Below are positions 47,501 through 57,240 of a stretch of DNA of 64,000 nucleotides, one piece after another. Under the pieces are notes generated by a model. It saw nothing but the letters and a program-made list of their open reading frames with translations, was not told the origin of the DNA and made no database searches. The position numbers and the translations under genes were made by a program. Positions within the stretch are counted from its first letter, which is position 1. Each line of letters opens with the position of its first letter. This stretch comes from Pagrus major (lineage: Eukaryota > Chordata > Actinopteri > Spariformes > Sparidae): the NCBI RefSeq assembly GCF_040436345.1, contig NC_133223.1, positions 8,784,847 through 8,848,846 on the forward strand. The letters are read 5' to 3'.

Positions 47501-50500
47501 TAAACAAGAGGTTATTGAGGACTAAGATGGAAAAATAACATGGATGAGAGGAGATGGAAATGTTAAAATGGGTTTTAAAGAAATTATTTTTTGGGGCACT
47601 GTTTGGCCCAATTTGCCATATGCTGCTGTTAACTCCTCAGCATCGCATGAAATTCAACAAAACCAAAAACTACAGCCTCCAAAGAACATGAATTCAGTTG
47701 TCCATGGTGTGGACAAAATATTAGAAACACCTCTCTGTACTTCACAAAGCAGCTTTGAGTTCTTAATGCAGTCAGGATCAGATGCAGTAGAGCGCACTAA
47801 GGCATACAGGAGCTCCTATACCTTTTCTTACAGGTGTAGGATCCATGATGAGACATCTGTACAGGCAGGAACCACAGTAACCCGTCCCTGACTTCCACTC
47901 CAGTGGGCAGTGTCAGGTTGTGCTTCTCCCCTCTGCTCCAGGTCACATTGGCGTGAGCATCAGCTCTGGGGCACCTCAGCACAAAAAGGTGGCCAACGCT
48001 CACATGGTAGGTGTCTGGCGCCCTACTGTGGTCTGGATGTGACAGTGCAAAGAGAGACCAGTCATGTGCCAGTGGGAGAACATTTGGACTCAAGTATACA
48101 GGGATGACATGCTGCTGCATCAGAAGAGTGGACAGAACTTGTGGAGTAGATTTTAGGCTTCAGATTTGTGTTCACTGGCACAAATAAGCACTTTGCTGCA
48201 TATAAAGAGTATAAGGTCAGTTAATATGAATTGAATCCATTCATTACTTCGGCAAAGGAAGTTATGTTTTTCTGTTGGCTTGTCTGTTAAAAAGCAGAAT
48301 ATCTCCAAAACTAACTGATTGGTTTATGGTGCAGATAGCACCACAATGTGGCCAATTACTAAGAGAGAACTTCTTAAAAAAGAGTCTTCTATATACTATA
48401 TACTAATATGAGAAGAACAGAGGATTAAAGGATATTAAAGGAAATTAAACACTGGTGAGGGTATATGACTGTTTTCTGTGATGCAAAAGCTGCTTTAATA
48501 TTTCTGTGTTTTGCACTTATGTTATATGAAAATATGTGAAAGAAACGGGCATGCTGATACATGTCAAAAGAAGACATTTTTCTCTACTTTACTCTAATAA
48601 TCAACTCATTTTGCTTACCACTGATCAGCTGCAGTGCACATTGCAAGCACTAATGATGAGATAAAGATAATGCTCATTCACTTTTTAAAACTCAAATTCC
48701 AGTCCATCTCCAAGACTGGGTACAGCAACACGGGATCATTTCTTTTGTTCAAAAAGGTTGAAAATTATTCATCATGTGAGAATATTCATGATAATAAAAC
48801 TAATACAAAAACTTTACAGCAAAGGGCAGGAAAGGAAGGATCCACAACCAAATATCAAAATGACTGTGAACAGTGATGCCAGCATCAACGACCCACACAT
48901 TAAAAGTCATGTAGAGTGAAATGACTGTTCCGCGGCCCTGGTTTAATCCCCATTTTCAACTGTAAGATGGTGTACAGCACTGCACTCACCTCTTACAGCC
49001 AACCCTGAAAACAATCATTCAAATGAAAGTGGCACTAGTAGCTGATAGTCAGTGCTAAGAGCCTAAAGTTATTTGAATAGCAACTTGTACATTACAAAGG
49101 AAACATATTGCTTAGAACAGATGTTTAAGTCCATGTTATTCATGTCTCTGCAGGTACTGTAGTCTTTTTTAAAATGAGTGCCATCCTCATGATTGTACCA
49201 CTGATGTAAATGTTGATATAGCCAGTATAAATATATGGGTTACATTTTTTGCAGGGGTTAGTTAAAATCAGATATAGGCCTTCTGTATGACACATTTAAA
49301 AAGCTGCATAGTTTGTAGCCTTATAGTGTCAGTAGGCTGGGTATTTCCGTGGTATTTGCTGTGGGTATTCCTGTAAGACAATCATCTGTCCCACACCTCT
49401 TATTATTTCAATAGACCTAATTCTAACAGTAGTCTAAACAGGTTCTCCCACTCAGATGCCCCTGTTTATGACTCAACATGAACACAGCATAAGTAGGTGT
49501 GGGCGATACCACAAAATGTGGTTACAATCCGATACCAAGTAATTCAAGGCCAATATCCCTGATACTGATACTTTTTCATTATTAACACAGGACAGTTTTT
49601 AAAGGCAAATAGGGTTAGGGTTAGGGCTTTTATGGTTCTCGCCCCAACACTGTGGAACAAACTCCTACTAAACATCAGAGCAGCTGAGTCAGTGCCACAA
49701 TTTAAAAAAGCTTTTAAAAACACACCTGTCCAGACAAGCATTTGCATAATTTTAAAAAATGTTAATCCTGCTCTTTTACACTTTGTCTTATCTCTGTGTT
49801 TTATATTTCTTGTATACTGCTCTTTGCGCCGTTATTGTATTTTGTGAAGCATCTGATTTTATTTTATTGCATTTTATCTGCTATATCTGTCTTTCTTGTA
49901 CTTAATGATACTATGTTCTGTGAAGCACCTCCTACATTTGGTTTTGAAAGGTGCTATAGAAATAAAGTTTTTTATTATGTGTTTAAATAAGTTTGTGGTG
50001 TTGCCACAGTAGTGAACAGCTTTCTTACACACATCACAGTTCACAACTTCACAGCTTTCATTTACAACTGTGAAGTAGCTCAAAACGATGCTCCTCTTGC
50101 GTTCAGACATCACTGCATGTTGGATGAAACTAGTGGTCAGGGTGCACACCGGTGCAAGCAGCGCATACACAACGCGCAAATCATGCATCCTTGTGAACGC
50201 TCGGTTTTCCAAGTTGGGAGTGAAGAATACCAACCTGAGCCCTGGGGTTTATTCTGGCAGCGGAGGACAGCAAAGAGCAAGTAAGCTACGTCAGCTAACT
50301 GTTTCTACCTGTGAATGTTGCTAGCTAATGTTAGCTGTATGTAGCAGTTTTTCAGGGAGTCAGTAGGATGCGGCCATGTAGCCTGTACTTATGTGAAGGG
50401 TTTGAGTTATAATCTGAGCTTTATGTGGACGGCTTCAAGCCCGTCAACTCACACCTGATCTTAAACGCGCCTTGACTAAATGCGCTTTGTGACCACTTGA

Positions 50501-53500
50501 GGCCTGATCTCACCTTCCCGCTCGATATGCAAATAAAAACGTACATCACTGGAAGAAACTGAGTTTTTACCGAGAGGAAGACTGTTGCTGTAGACAGCGC
50601 CTCACAGAGTTCATACAGTTTCTCCGATTGCAACAAGTCTCAAAATTGAGGGAATCTGGTGACTTTCTCCACTTTTTTCTTCATCCAGACAAGTAGCCTA
50701 TATTCCATTATGTTTACTGGATTTGTAAAATTTTACATGTTTACCGTCTATATGTGATATTCTTTGATAAATTCAGTGTAAAGTGTGTTCGAACAGATGC
50801 TGGGAGGTAAGACACATGGGCGTTTTTCAGCAATGCTGATATTTTTTACATGGAAAGAAACAACAACAACTCTTTCTAAAAAGTTAGAAAAAGAAAGAAA
50901 GTTAGAATGACATTTCTAAATTCAAACTGACTGCCAGGTTCTTTTGTACTAGATTTTCTTTTAAGGGAAAGTTTAGTTTGCCATGATGTTTCAAATATCT
51001 GAGTCCTCTGGCAAGATGTTTGTATGCTGAACATTCTGATCTTAAAGAACCCTACATTTCTGCATCCACGTCATGAGTTGAAAAAATGTTTCCTGCTTAT
51101 AGCTGTAATTTCACATAATATGTGAGAAGAATCGAGCTCCAAAAAGTTCTCTCACCGTCACACTGAAAGTAAAAGCCTAACCAAGGTGTGATGAGCTACT
51201 GAATATGTTTTCACCGGTATTTATAGCTTCAGCTCTCTTTTAGTGTGTAGAGCTTCACACTGAGTGAACAATGTCCTTTGTGGTGCAGTGCTGACGTCTT
51301 TCTGTGAGAGACTTCCTGGAGATGAATCAATAAAAGTGTCGAAGTCAATGTTTGCCTTCTTTGACCTATTTAATTAATAGAGGACAAAGGTTGAAATTAC
51401 CCCCTGACACTGACGTCCCATTAGAGATGTAGTGAACTATGTGTTCCCAGTATAGAGCAGATTAGAGAGTGCTGGCGCACAAAAACAAAAATCTTTTGCA
51501 CAAGAAGACCAAAAAAATGATGATGCAATCTATAAAATCAAAGGGCTACTTATGATTTCCACTCACACATTGTGCAAGCACGGTAACACCAAATGGTTGG
51601 CCACTAATGTGTGCTTGGCGTCCTCATTCTTCAAAGGACATTGACATAAAAGATACGCGTAAGGTACATTAATAATTTTGACTTGAAAAGATTAAAATGA
51701 GTAAGTTATACATAGGCATGGAAGTAGCCTACTACTAGGCAAACAATAATGGACAAGGTTCCACGGGAGACCGGGGCTCGCGTCCCATGTGAAGCAAAGC
51801 AATTTAAATTTAAACCTTGACTTATTTCTCTTTCCTGTCATTGTGTAATATCCTGTGATTGTCAGAGGAAAAGGGACTACAAAGTTACTGACTGTTGAGC
51901 CACTTACATTCCAACCTTTACATACTAATACTCTCTATGCACGCATCACTTCCGCATTGGCGTAGGGATGCTTGGACATTTCCGGTTACCGGAAGAAAAC
52001 ATTAGACAGTGACAGTAGACAGTTATGATGGCAGAGTTGCAGTATATAAGGTGTTTGCTGGAGTTGCCTAAAGTATCTGTTAATGATATACGGAGGGTCG
52101 TCCGGGCATCCAGTACGACACCACGTAGCAAATTGGATAAAGGCTTCAAATTTTACGTTTCTTCATATCTTTGCAACTTTGAAGGTAATTCGCTAACACT
52201 AGCTAGCCTGAGCTAGAAGCCTTGCTTTGGTGTTTGGTGTCATGCTTCAGGTTAATCATGCTTTAATCACGTTTATATACCTCTAAAATGTAAACAATAA
52301 TGAAATTACTACTTTTGCCTGACTTGATGACTGCAAAGACAGTACAATATTCCACTCAGCTATTCTTCAAACTGCTGATGTTCTACTCAAAACTATCCTG
52401 TCATCTTTACTTCATTCTTTATAAACATATGGCCCAACTTACTAACTACCACTACTACTAATTACCAACTAACAGAAGAATTGCATCTTGCAGACACTGT
52501 ACATTGCAGCACACAACAGAGGTGGCTGGAAGAGCTGTCATCCCGTCTTTGAAAGGACACTATTGTACGTTTACACGTCATCGCGTTATTAGTCAAGTCG
52601 AAGTCTTACAAGTAAAAACATTAACATAAACAACACAACAACAACGAAAATGAAGAGTTTGGGATGTTTTGACGACAAGCATTCAATGGCTGCATAGCAC
52701 TCTACAGTAACCGGAAGTTTACATCCATCCTGAGATTTAACCGGAACTACGTCATTCTCGCCTGTGCATACCGCCTATTAGGGAGAGTTAACGTGTTGTG
52801 GCCCTTGAACATGACCACAACCAAAGCTCCCAAAAGATGGTCTTTTTTAATGTCAATAATGATTTAACAGTCATTATTCAATAGTAAGTCATTGATTACC
52901 TTCCTTACTGGCTGTTCTCACATCCTGACAGTTGTATGAAACACAACTGAACCTCTTCACATGTATTCAGTTGTGGACGTATCAGGGGCTTTCAAGCAAC
53001 ATCATGCAAAATTGGAATTTTTGATCTGTATCATATTTATGGAGAACATATTTTCTGGATTTCCCTCTGATGTCCTCCTGCTCTGCCTCAACTCTCAGTG
53101 ATTTACGAAGTTCCCCGATGGACAGATGAGCTATCAGCTAGTTAGCTCAGTTAGCTGTGCAGCTAGTTGTCCTATTGGCTGACTCTCCCACCGCGCTCCC
53201 TGCCAACATTCCCCACTGGATCCCCACGACCCCGAGCCTGAAATCCTCCTCCTCCTTCTGTTTAAACACTAACAGTCCCCTGTGCTCTGAGCTCCCAGCC
53301 CTGGCAGAAACTAAGTTGTTACATGCATTTGTGAAAATTTAATTATCACAGTCACATCTTATTATCTGTTATGGAAAATGTAGTCTATGCTTAACACAGG
53401 CAATGCTGGATATCTCACTTTTGAAGGGAAACCCCTGAGAAGAAACGCTCGAGCAGCTTTTTTTAAGTGCCTCTTTAACAGGTTACAAACAGGAAAAGCG

Positions 53501-53898
53501 GTGTTGCAACACCCGCCCTGTGCTGTAACTGTCAGCTTATTATTTAAGATGTGGTTAAAATGGTTCATGGTTTTCACAACATAGGCTCAACAATTTTTAT
53601 TAGTTTTTTATCACTCAAACTGTTGATGGCAATGTTAATTATTTGCCTGGAAGAATACTGAAACTGAACATGCTCAATCCTGAGAGTCAGTAAATAACTC
53701 AAATCAACAGCTGAACAATAGCTTTGTGTTGTAAATACTCTGTAAAGTAGGCAAAGTTTGGATTTAGAAACAGCTTCTTAGCCTTTTTAGTCTGTAAAGA
53801 GTTCAGAAGAGTTATGAGGATCAGTACTCACAGTGTGCCACAGCAGGTGCCAGAGACAGCAGGGCAGCCAGCATGAAGACCCAGCCTGCTGCTGTCAT
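38331..53898 (-). CDS. IL-1 receptor family gene B (complete, 11 coding exons; IL1R2/IL1R1-like ectodomain with TIR)
   Basis: A full-length IL-1R family receptor. Coding exons in transcription order: 53898-53832, 48032-47822, 47234-47069, 43710-43536, 43196-43134, 42991-42865, 42622-42483, 41261-41115, 40945-40784, 39612-39409, 38524-38331. Total 1,656 nt (551 aa plus stop), with consistent phases throughout. One junction requires a GC-AG intron. Ig1 (LFVLRCPRA, LLWFLPVQMSHHGSYTC) and Ig2 (ERDAGTYTCLV, TTGRSIRLNIKN) read like IL-1R2, the decoy receptor that lacks a TIR in mammals. Here a transmembrane segment with FKVELVLAYR and a full TIR (LYDAYVSY, GRDDCPGEA, FWKNLRYHMP) follow. It lies between an IL1R1-like gene upstream and gene A downstream. 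The exact orthologue is uncertain. Confidence 0.88.
39409..39612 (-). CDS. Gene B exon: TIR part 2
   Basis: The 204-nt exon (acceptor TCTTACAG, donor GTGAGG) encodes DAIAATLRQCRRLIIIMSRE, a lysine-rich loop, CFEQKIGLFDALTQND and PKVILVEI. It is longer than the 146-nt counterpart in gene A because helix C sequence lies on this exon. Confidence 0.88.
40352..40685 (+). repeat. Dispersed repeat (copy near 40.5 kb)
   Basis: Same order of blocks as 28,437-28,722 and same orientation. It lies in a gene B intron between TIR exons 1 and 2. Confidence 0.65.
40784..40945 (-). CDS. Gene B exon: TIR part 1 (boxes 1 and 2)
   Basis: The 162-nt exon encodes HDGKLYDAYVSYLHADTSS, LPDELEKHHGYSLYIRGRD and CPGE. 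It ends in phase 1 at donor GTCAGG. Confidence 0.9.
41115..41261 (-). CDS. Gene B exon: transmembrane and juxtamembrane
   Basis: The 147-nt exon (acceptor CTCTCCAG, donor GTAAAG) encodes TTVALCLSATLVTLALAAAF, then LLFKVELVLAYRKLLRQFA. FKVELVL.YR is the IL1R/IL1RAP-type juxtamembrane motif. Confidence 0.87.
41640..41820 (+). mobile_element. LINE 3'-tail fragment
   Basis: Ends CAATTTCCCCTCTGGGATC, then AATAAAGTAATTCTG with (ATTCTG)n at about 41,789-41,816. This is the usual 3' end of fish L2/Rex-type LINEs. The coding part is absent. Confidence 0.6.
42185..42275 (-). pseudogene. Short reverse transcriptase fragment (L2/CR1-like)
   Basis: The minus strand reads YIRLLFVDFSSAFNIISP, the RT motif around the first catalytic aspartate. 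It is about 90 bp long, with nothing recognisable on either side. Confidence 0.65.
42411..42473. repeat. (AGAAG)n pentanucleotide repeat
   Basis: About 12 units in a gene B intron, beginning roughly 10 bp past the splice donor of the Ig3 second exon. On the transcript it is a (CTTCT)n pyrimidine tract. Confidence 0.93.
42483..42622 (-). CDS. Gene B exon: second half of Ig3
   Basis: The 140-nt exon (acceptor CTTTTAG, donor GTATTT) encodes VHEGKSVYLQSNLSISKV, the F-strand cysteine in VPIQCHIYN and LMLLQE. An (AGAAG)n repeat begins about 10 bp downstream of this donor in the intron. Confidence 0.8.
42865..42991 (-). CDS. Gene B exon: first half of Ig3
   Basis: The 127-nt exon (acceptor ATGACCAG, donor GTAAGT) encodes GTKVELQCKAFIGYSEDSE and KIFWTVDST, with the B-strand cysteine and core tryptophan. 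It ends in phase 2. Confidence 0.8.
43134..43196 (-). CDS. Gene B exon: Ig2-Ig3 linker, with GC splice donor
   Basis: The 63-nt exon (acceptor GTACAG) encodes SLFVTPVVVYPQEGRVVVEV. The only donor that keeps frame is G|GCAAGT, a strong GC-type donor. The nearby GTAGGC would shift the frame into the next exon. Confidence 0.72.
43536..43710 (-). CDS. Gene B exon: second half of Ig2
   Basis: The 175-nt exon (acceptor GTGTGTAG, donor GTATGT) encodes ECQPVELQGENVS, ERDAGTYTCLVDISLDGR and TTGRSIRLNIKN. It starts in phase 0 and ends in phase 1. Confidence 0.85.
43966..44340. mobile_element. hAT-like terminal sequence followed by an AT-rich MITE
   Basis: TAGAGACCGACCAATACTGG is a degenerate copy of a common hAT non-autonomous terminus. 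The following 44,060-44,320 is a TTAATAAGT-rich MITE-like stretch. Boundaries are uncertain. Confidence 0.3.
44338..44790. repeat. GC-richer block of unknown origin
   Basis: Starts TGTGGCAGGAAGTGAATCAC and has clearly higher GC and CpG than the flanking intron. A long minus-strand frame crosses it but shows low-complexity composition and no domain. It might be a solo LTR or another insertion. Confidence 0.3.
44791..47068. other. Gene B intron, nothing coding recognised
   Basis: Intron between the two Ig2 exons. Contains a CA repeat at about 44,833-44,850 and a GC-richer patch at 45,890-46,150 without splice context. Confidence 0.45.
47069..47234 (-). CDS. Gene B exon: end of Ig1 and first half of Ig2
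   Basis: The 166-nt exon (acceptor CTCTTTAG, donor AAG|GTATGC) encodes GSGIKFLVSVSSEECPDPS, the B-strand cysteine in VHLPCKQ and NIRWMK. The next exon begins ECQPV, completing the WxKxC motif of the family. Confidence 0.8.
47822..48032 (-). CDS. Gene B exon: Ig domain 1
   Basis: The 211-nt exon (acceptor ACATCCAG, donor GTATAG) encodes HVSVGHLFVLRCPRA, NVTWSRG and SHHGSYTCKK, so both canonical Ig cysteines are present. The GLLWFLP segment matches the ALWLLP segment of IL-1R2. Confidence 0.82.
48241..48350 (+). repeat. Fragment of a widespread repeat (GGAAGTTATGTTTTTCTGTT type)
   Basis: Text around GGCAAAGGAAGTTATG and TCTGTTAAAAAGCAG matches, in reverse, the class of repeat seen at 54,683-54,877 (CATAACCCAGTTGGCAGAGG). 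The two may be opposite-orientation fragments of one family. Confidence 0.4.
49493..49575. mobile_element. hAT-like MITE terminus fragment
   Basis: TAGGTGTGGGCGATACC followed by CGATACC/GATACTGATAC words is typical of degenerate hAT non-autonomous elements in fish. Confidence 0.35.
49611..49626 (+). repeat. Short telomere-like repeat
   Basis: AGGGTTAGGGTTAGGG, directly at the 5' side of a LINE 3'-end remnant. Confidence 0.85.
49627..49985 (+). mobile_element. Non-LTR retrotransposon 3' end
   Basis: The plus strand encodes LAPTLWNKLLLNIRAAESVP and QFKKAFKNTPVQT, the usual C-terminal end of fish LINE ORF2 proteins. It ends in GGTGCTATAGAAATAAAG. The rest of the element is missing. Confidence 0.6.
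51966..52730 (+). mobile_element. Candidate ISL2EU-like DNA transposon derivative
   Basis: Imperfect terminal inverted repeats: left GGATGCTTGGACATTTCCGG and right (reverse complement) GGATGGATGTAAACTTCCGG, each followed by TTAC. Inside, 59 bp from the left end, a plus-strand ATG (52,025) opens a 49-codon exon, MMAELQYIRCLLELPKV...GFKFYVSSYLCNFEG, ending at a GTAATT donor. GxKFYxxSY is reminiscent of the first exon of YqaJ/ISL2EU-type transposon proteins, from memory. The rest lacks coding capacity. Confidence 0.4.
52025..52173 (+). pseudogene. Transposon-like first exon
   Basis: Begins ATGATGGCAGAGTTGCAG and ends GAAG|GTAATT. It encodes a short protein start with VSVNDIRRVVRASSTT and KLDKGFKFYVSSYL. 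No second exon is recognised in the element, so it is probably a remnant. Confidence 0.35.
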
Positions 53899-53907
53899 TG
53901 TCCTTGT
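53832..53907 (-). CDS. Gene B exon: start codon and signal peptide
   Basis: Acceptor CCCACAG precedes ACAAGGACA and then ATG (53896-53898). The peptide MTAAGWVFMLAALLSLAPAV is a typical signal peptide. Donor T|GTGAGT leaves phase 1 and joins the Ig1 exon (AHYHS). Confidence 0.78.
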
Positions 53908-54682
53908 CTGTGGGAGAAGACAGGTTACGTTCCATTTAATCCCCTGTGATTTTTCTCAGGCATGGCTCATGTTCTCAGCCACACCAACTATGTACAATAA
54001 GGAAGGTTTGTTGACACATTTCCTGAGGGGTAAACTGAACACTGAACAATTCTTTTAAAGGGAAGTGAGAAGCGCAGTTTACACAGCTGACATAAGGAAG
54101 GCAGGGCTGAAACACTCCAAGTGAAGTCCCAGGAACTTCCACTGGTTGGTGTTTTTATGGAAAATGTCAAACGTTTATCGGAGGACTCTCTGTCAATCCC
54201 TTTCTTTCTCTTTCTCTTTCTGTCTATCTTAATGAACTGATTCAACTCTTTTAGTCATTCATTACACAGTACTTTAAATTTATCTGAACTTAAATTTACA
54301 GTATGGTTTCTTGCTGCTGTTGGGACTTCACTCGGATATTCATGTTGTATCCTGGAGGATATTTAAATTTTACTGTAGTATTTCAATTCTAATTTGTACT
54401 TCTGCTTTTTAATAAATCACTGTCATGTAAGAATTGGATTGAACACAAATCACTTTATGTACATATGCACACAATGTGAGGGATTTTACTGGGCCAATCA
54501 ATTGCAAATTAAATACTGAACTAGAATGGCACTCTAAATCTAAATCCAAATATCTAAATCAAATTGTACTCATAGATACCAGCCAACTAAATACACCTGA
54601 TTTTTTTCATCAGGATCCATGAAGTATTCCTGAGAAACAAATGTCAAAAAACACCCTATCATGTAATGTTAAAGAATTTGAG

Positions 54683-54877
54683 AAAAATTCCTGGATGCGT
54701 CCCTTTATCTGGATCCACACCAAAAGTTTATGTGGTCTATTCTGGGCCGAGACACATCCTCCATCCAAGTTTCATGGAAATATGTTCTGTAGTTTTGTGA
54801 AATCCTGCTGACAAACCAACAAACCAACCAACCAACTAACGGACATGGTGAAAACATAACCCAGTTGGCAGAGGTAA
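54683..54877 (+). repeat. Widespread interspersed repeat fragment
   Basis: CATCCAAGTTTCATGGAAAT, then AATCCTGCTGACAAACCAAC and (AACC)n, then GAAAACATAACC and GGCAGAGGTA. I recall this as a high-copy retroelement tail in fish and other animals. Class is uncertain. Confidence 0.5.
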
Positions 54878-55300
54878 AAAAAAGTATCATTTTTAAATAG
54901 TTGGGAAATAATATATACCTTACAGGTTATTAATTAAATTATCTTGTGTTATTAGTAATTTCATTTTCAGAATAACCACTGGACTGGCTAATGTAAAATG
55001 TCAGAGCACTTGTTAACTTGTTAGCCACATTCATTTACAAAACTTACATATAAATTATGTGGATTTTATGAACACGTGCATTTCATTTAAAAACTGTCAA
55101 TCAAAAATTCAGTATTAACAACCAAACAGCACAACAGGGAGCTAGAGGAATATTACAACACTGAAAGACATACAAAATATCATAAAAACAGTCAATATGA
55201 AACCAGCAACACTGATCATGTAGAGAAAAAAATACAATACTTACTTAAATAACAGTGTAAATATCCTGCAGAATAATCAGAAACTCCTCAATAAACTCAC

Positions 55301-55325
55301 CACGCACTTCCACTTACAGTACACA
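55301..55325 (-). other. Possible gene B 5' UTR exon donor
   Basis: The minus strand has a strong donor (GTG|GTGAGT, last exon base 55,301) upstream of gene B, and the coding exon 1 acceptor at 53,907 needs a 5' partner. A TTTAAA or TATATT element lies just upstream. The start of this exon is not defined by the sequence. Confidence 0.25.
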
Positions 55326-55424
55326 GAATATAGAGGCTTCAGTAGTACATTTAAACTTAACCTGCTGAGTGGTGAGACTTAAAGAGAGCTGTTTGTTGCT
55401 TGTACCAGTCTTATGAGGTGCTGT

Positions 55425-55543
55425 GGGTTTCCCCACCTCCTGTCTTTGCAGAAATGTATGCTGTTCCTCTAACACCTGCATGAAATTTCCACCCAACAGA
55501 ACAAGAAGTATATTTTGCTTCACAGTGTAGGTGCACTGACTCA
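55425..55543 (-). promoter_or_regulatory. Candidate inflammatory-type promoter sites upstream of gene B
   Basis: GGGTTTCCCC (55425-55434; reverse GGGGAAACCC) fits the NF-kB consensus. TGACTCA (55537-55543) is a perfect AP-1 site. Both lie 100-240 bp upstream of the possible first exon. Short motifs occur by chance, so this is suggestive only. Confidence 0.25.
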
Positions 55544-55983
55544 TCCCCTCCCCAATAGAGCTTCGGCTCAGAAATAGGCCACAAGACCACATTCGCTCCA
55601 GATATGGAAGGGACAGTTGTTTATTGCCCTAATGCAATAAAGACTTATAGAGTGTGTCAATTTTCCTCATATACCTACAAATCTGCAAACAGACTCTAAA
55701 AAAATTATCACATATTGTATTGTATTGTATTAATTGTTCAGCAGGATATGAAGTATGTGACATTTTTTTGGTCATGAGGTAAACACATGTTTAGTCACTG
55801 GATCCTAAAACTGGCTTTATGAGAGGGTCATATTAGTGATAATGAATATAAATACATTGTTCAGGATAATCCAGTTACACCTGTTGTATACACTCTTCCC
55901 AAAATTCACGAGGACTTGCTACCTCCTCCAGGAAGACCGATTGTGTCTGTTAATGGATCTCTCACAGAGACACAACAGACTTT

Positions 55984-56260
55984 TTGAGGAAGTTGAAACA
56001 CTGTCATGTGAACTCTAATGACCTTCTATGTACTATGGACGTATCCAGCTTGTACCCCAGTACACCTCACAAAAATGGTCTTGAAGCTATGAACTTTTTC
56101 TTGACTCAAAGAGTGGACTTGTTATCTTTAACCAATGAGGTGTTGACAAGAAATTATTTTGTGGTCCAAGATCTATACTATGTTCGACTTCGAGGCTCTA
56201 CCTTAGGATCACCAGTAGCTCCAAATTACACTTATTTATTTATGGACAAATGAGTTGAAC
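55984..56260 (+). pseudogene. Penelope reverse transcriptase segment
   Basis: The longest intact piece of the RT core, with DVSSLYPSTP and GSTLGSPVAPNYTYLFM, ending in a premature TGA. The YMDD segment follows in another frame. Confidence 0.8.
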
Positions 56261-56645
56261 TTTATTTATGATAACAATCCCTATTCTTAGTTTATCAAAA
56301 GCTATTGGAGGTACATGGACGACTTATTTTTCATTTGGAGTGGAAAAACTAAAGATTTAAATGAGTTCCATACTTTCATTAATTCAAGAATGGAGTCTAT
56401 AAAATTCACATTGTGTTATGATCCTAATTGTATTTCACTTTTTGATGTTTTGGTGAAAAACCAGGGTACTTCAGACTGAACTGTATACTGTAAAGGACAG
56501 TAATACTTTCCTTCAGTTTAGTAGTTAACATCCACCGGCACTAAAGAGAAGTCCTCCATATAGTCAGCTATTAAGAATAAGACGTATTTGCAATTCTGAT
56601 GAATCGTTTGAGTGGCAGGCTAAAAATCTTTGTGACCATTTTAAA

Positions 56646-57240
56646 ATGAGAGGTTATGGGAAACATTTGTTGGAGAACCATCTGAATAGAGTGTGTAAAG
56701 TTCAACAGTCCGATTTACTCAACTCTAGGTCAAAAGACACGTCTTCTCAGGGTCCCACATTTGTATCTACCTACAGTCCTATATCCAAGTCAGTGAAACA
56801 AGTAGTGAGTCCACACTGGCACATCATGAAAAGTGATTCTCACGTTGCTAGCTCATTTCAAACTCTGCCTAGATATTTGTATAAACGATCTTCAAACTTG
56901 AAGGACTACTTAGTGAAGTCAGATTTGCCTAAGAGGCCTGCTCATCATTTATTGTCTCAGATCCCCAGTGGTTATTTCCCTTGCTATAACTGTGTTTTCT
57001 GCTATTCTATGATCAAGGGGAATAATTTTAACCATCCAGGGTCAGGTGTCGACATTAAGGTCAGGGGGAGAATCACACGTGACACTAACTATGTGGTTTA
57101 AATGTCCATGTAATATGTATTATGTAGGTAAAACAAAACGGAAGATACAAACAGAATCTGTGAGCAAAAGTGCTCTATATGTAGTTTCGATGTTAAACCA
57201 TCAGTGGCTAGGCACTTCAACAGTCACAATCATAGTTTGA
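56646..57240 (+). pseudogene. Penelope linker and GIY-YIG endonuclease remnant
   Basis: An open frame with FVSTYSPISKSVKQVVSPHW, LVKSDLPKRPAHHL and YFPCYNCVFC leads by a frame shift into FKCPCNMYYVGKTKRKI. CPCxxxYVGKT is the GIY-YIG start of Penelope elements. Catalytic residues further on are degraded. Confidence 0.75.

Larger units (their letters stand above)
48033..53831. other. Gene B large intron 1
   Basis: Intron between the signal-peptide and Ig1 exons. It holds several transposon remnants listed separately and otherwise no coding signal. A CpG-richer patch with a GTAAGC-type donor lies near 50,090-50,290, without further support. Confidence 0.45.
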
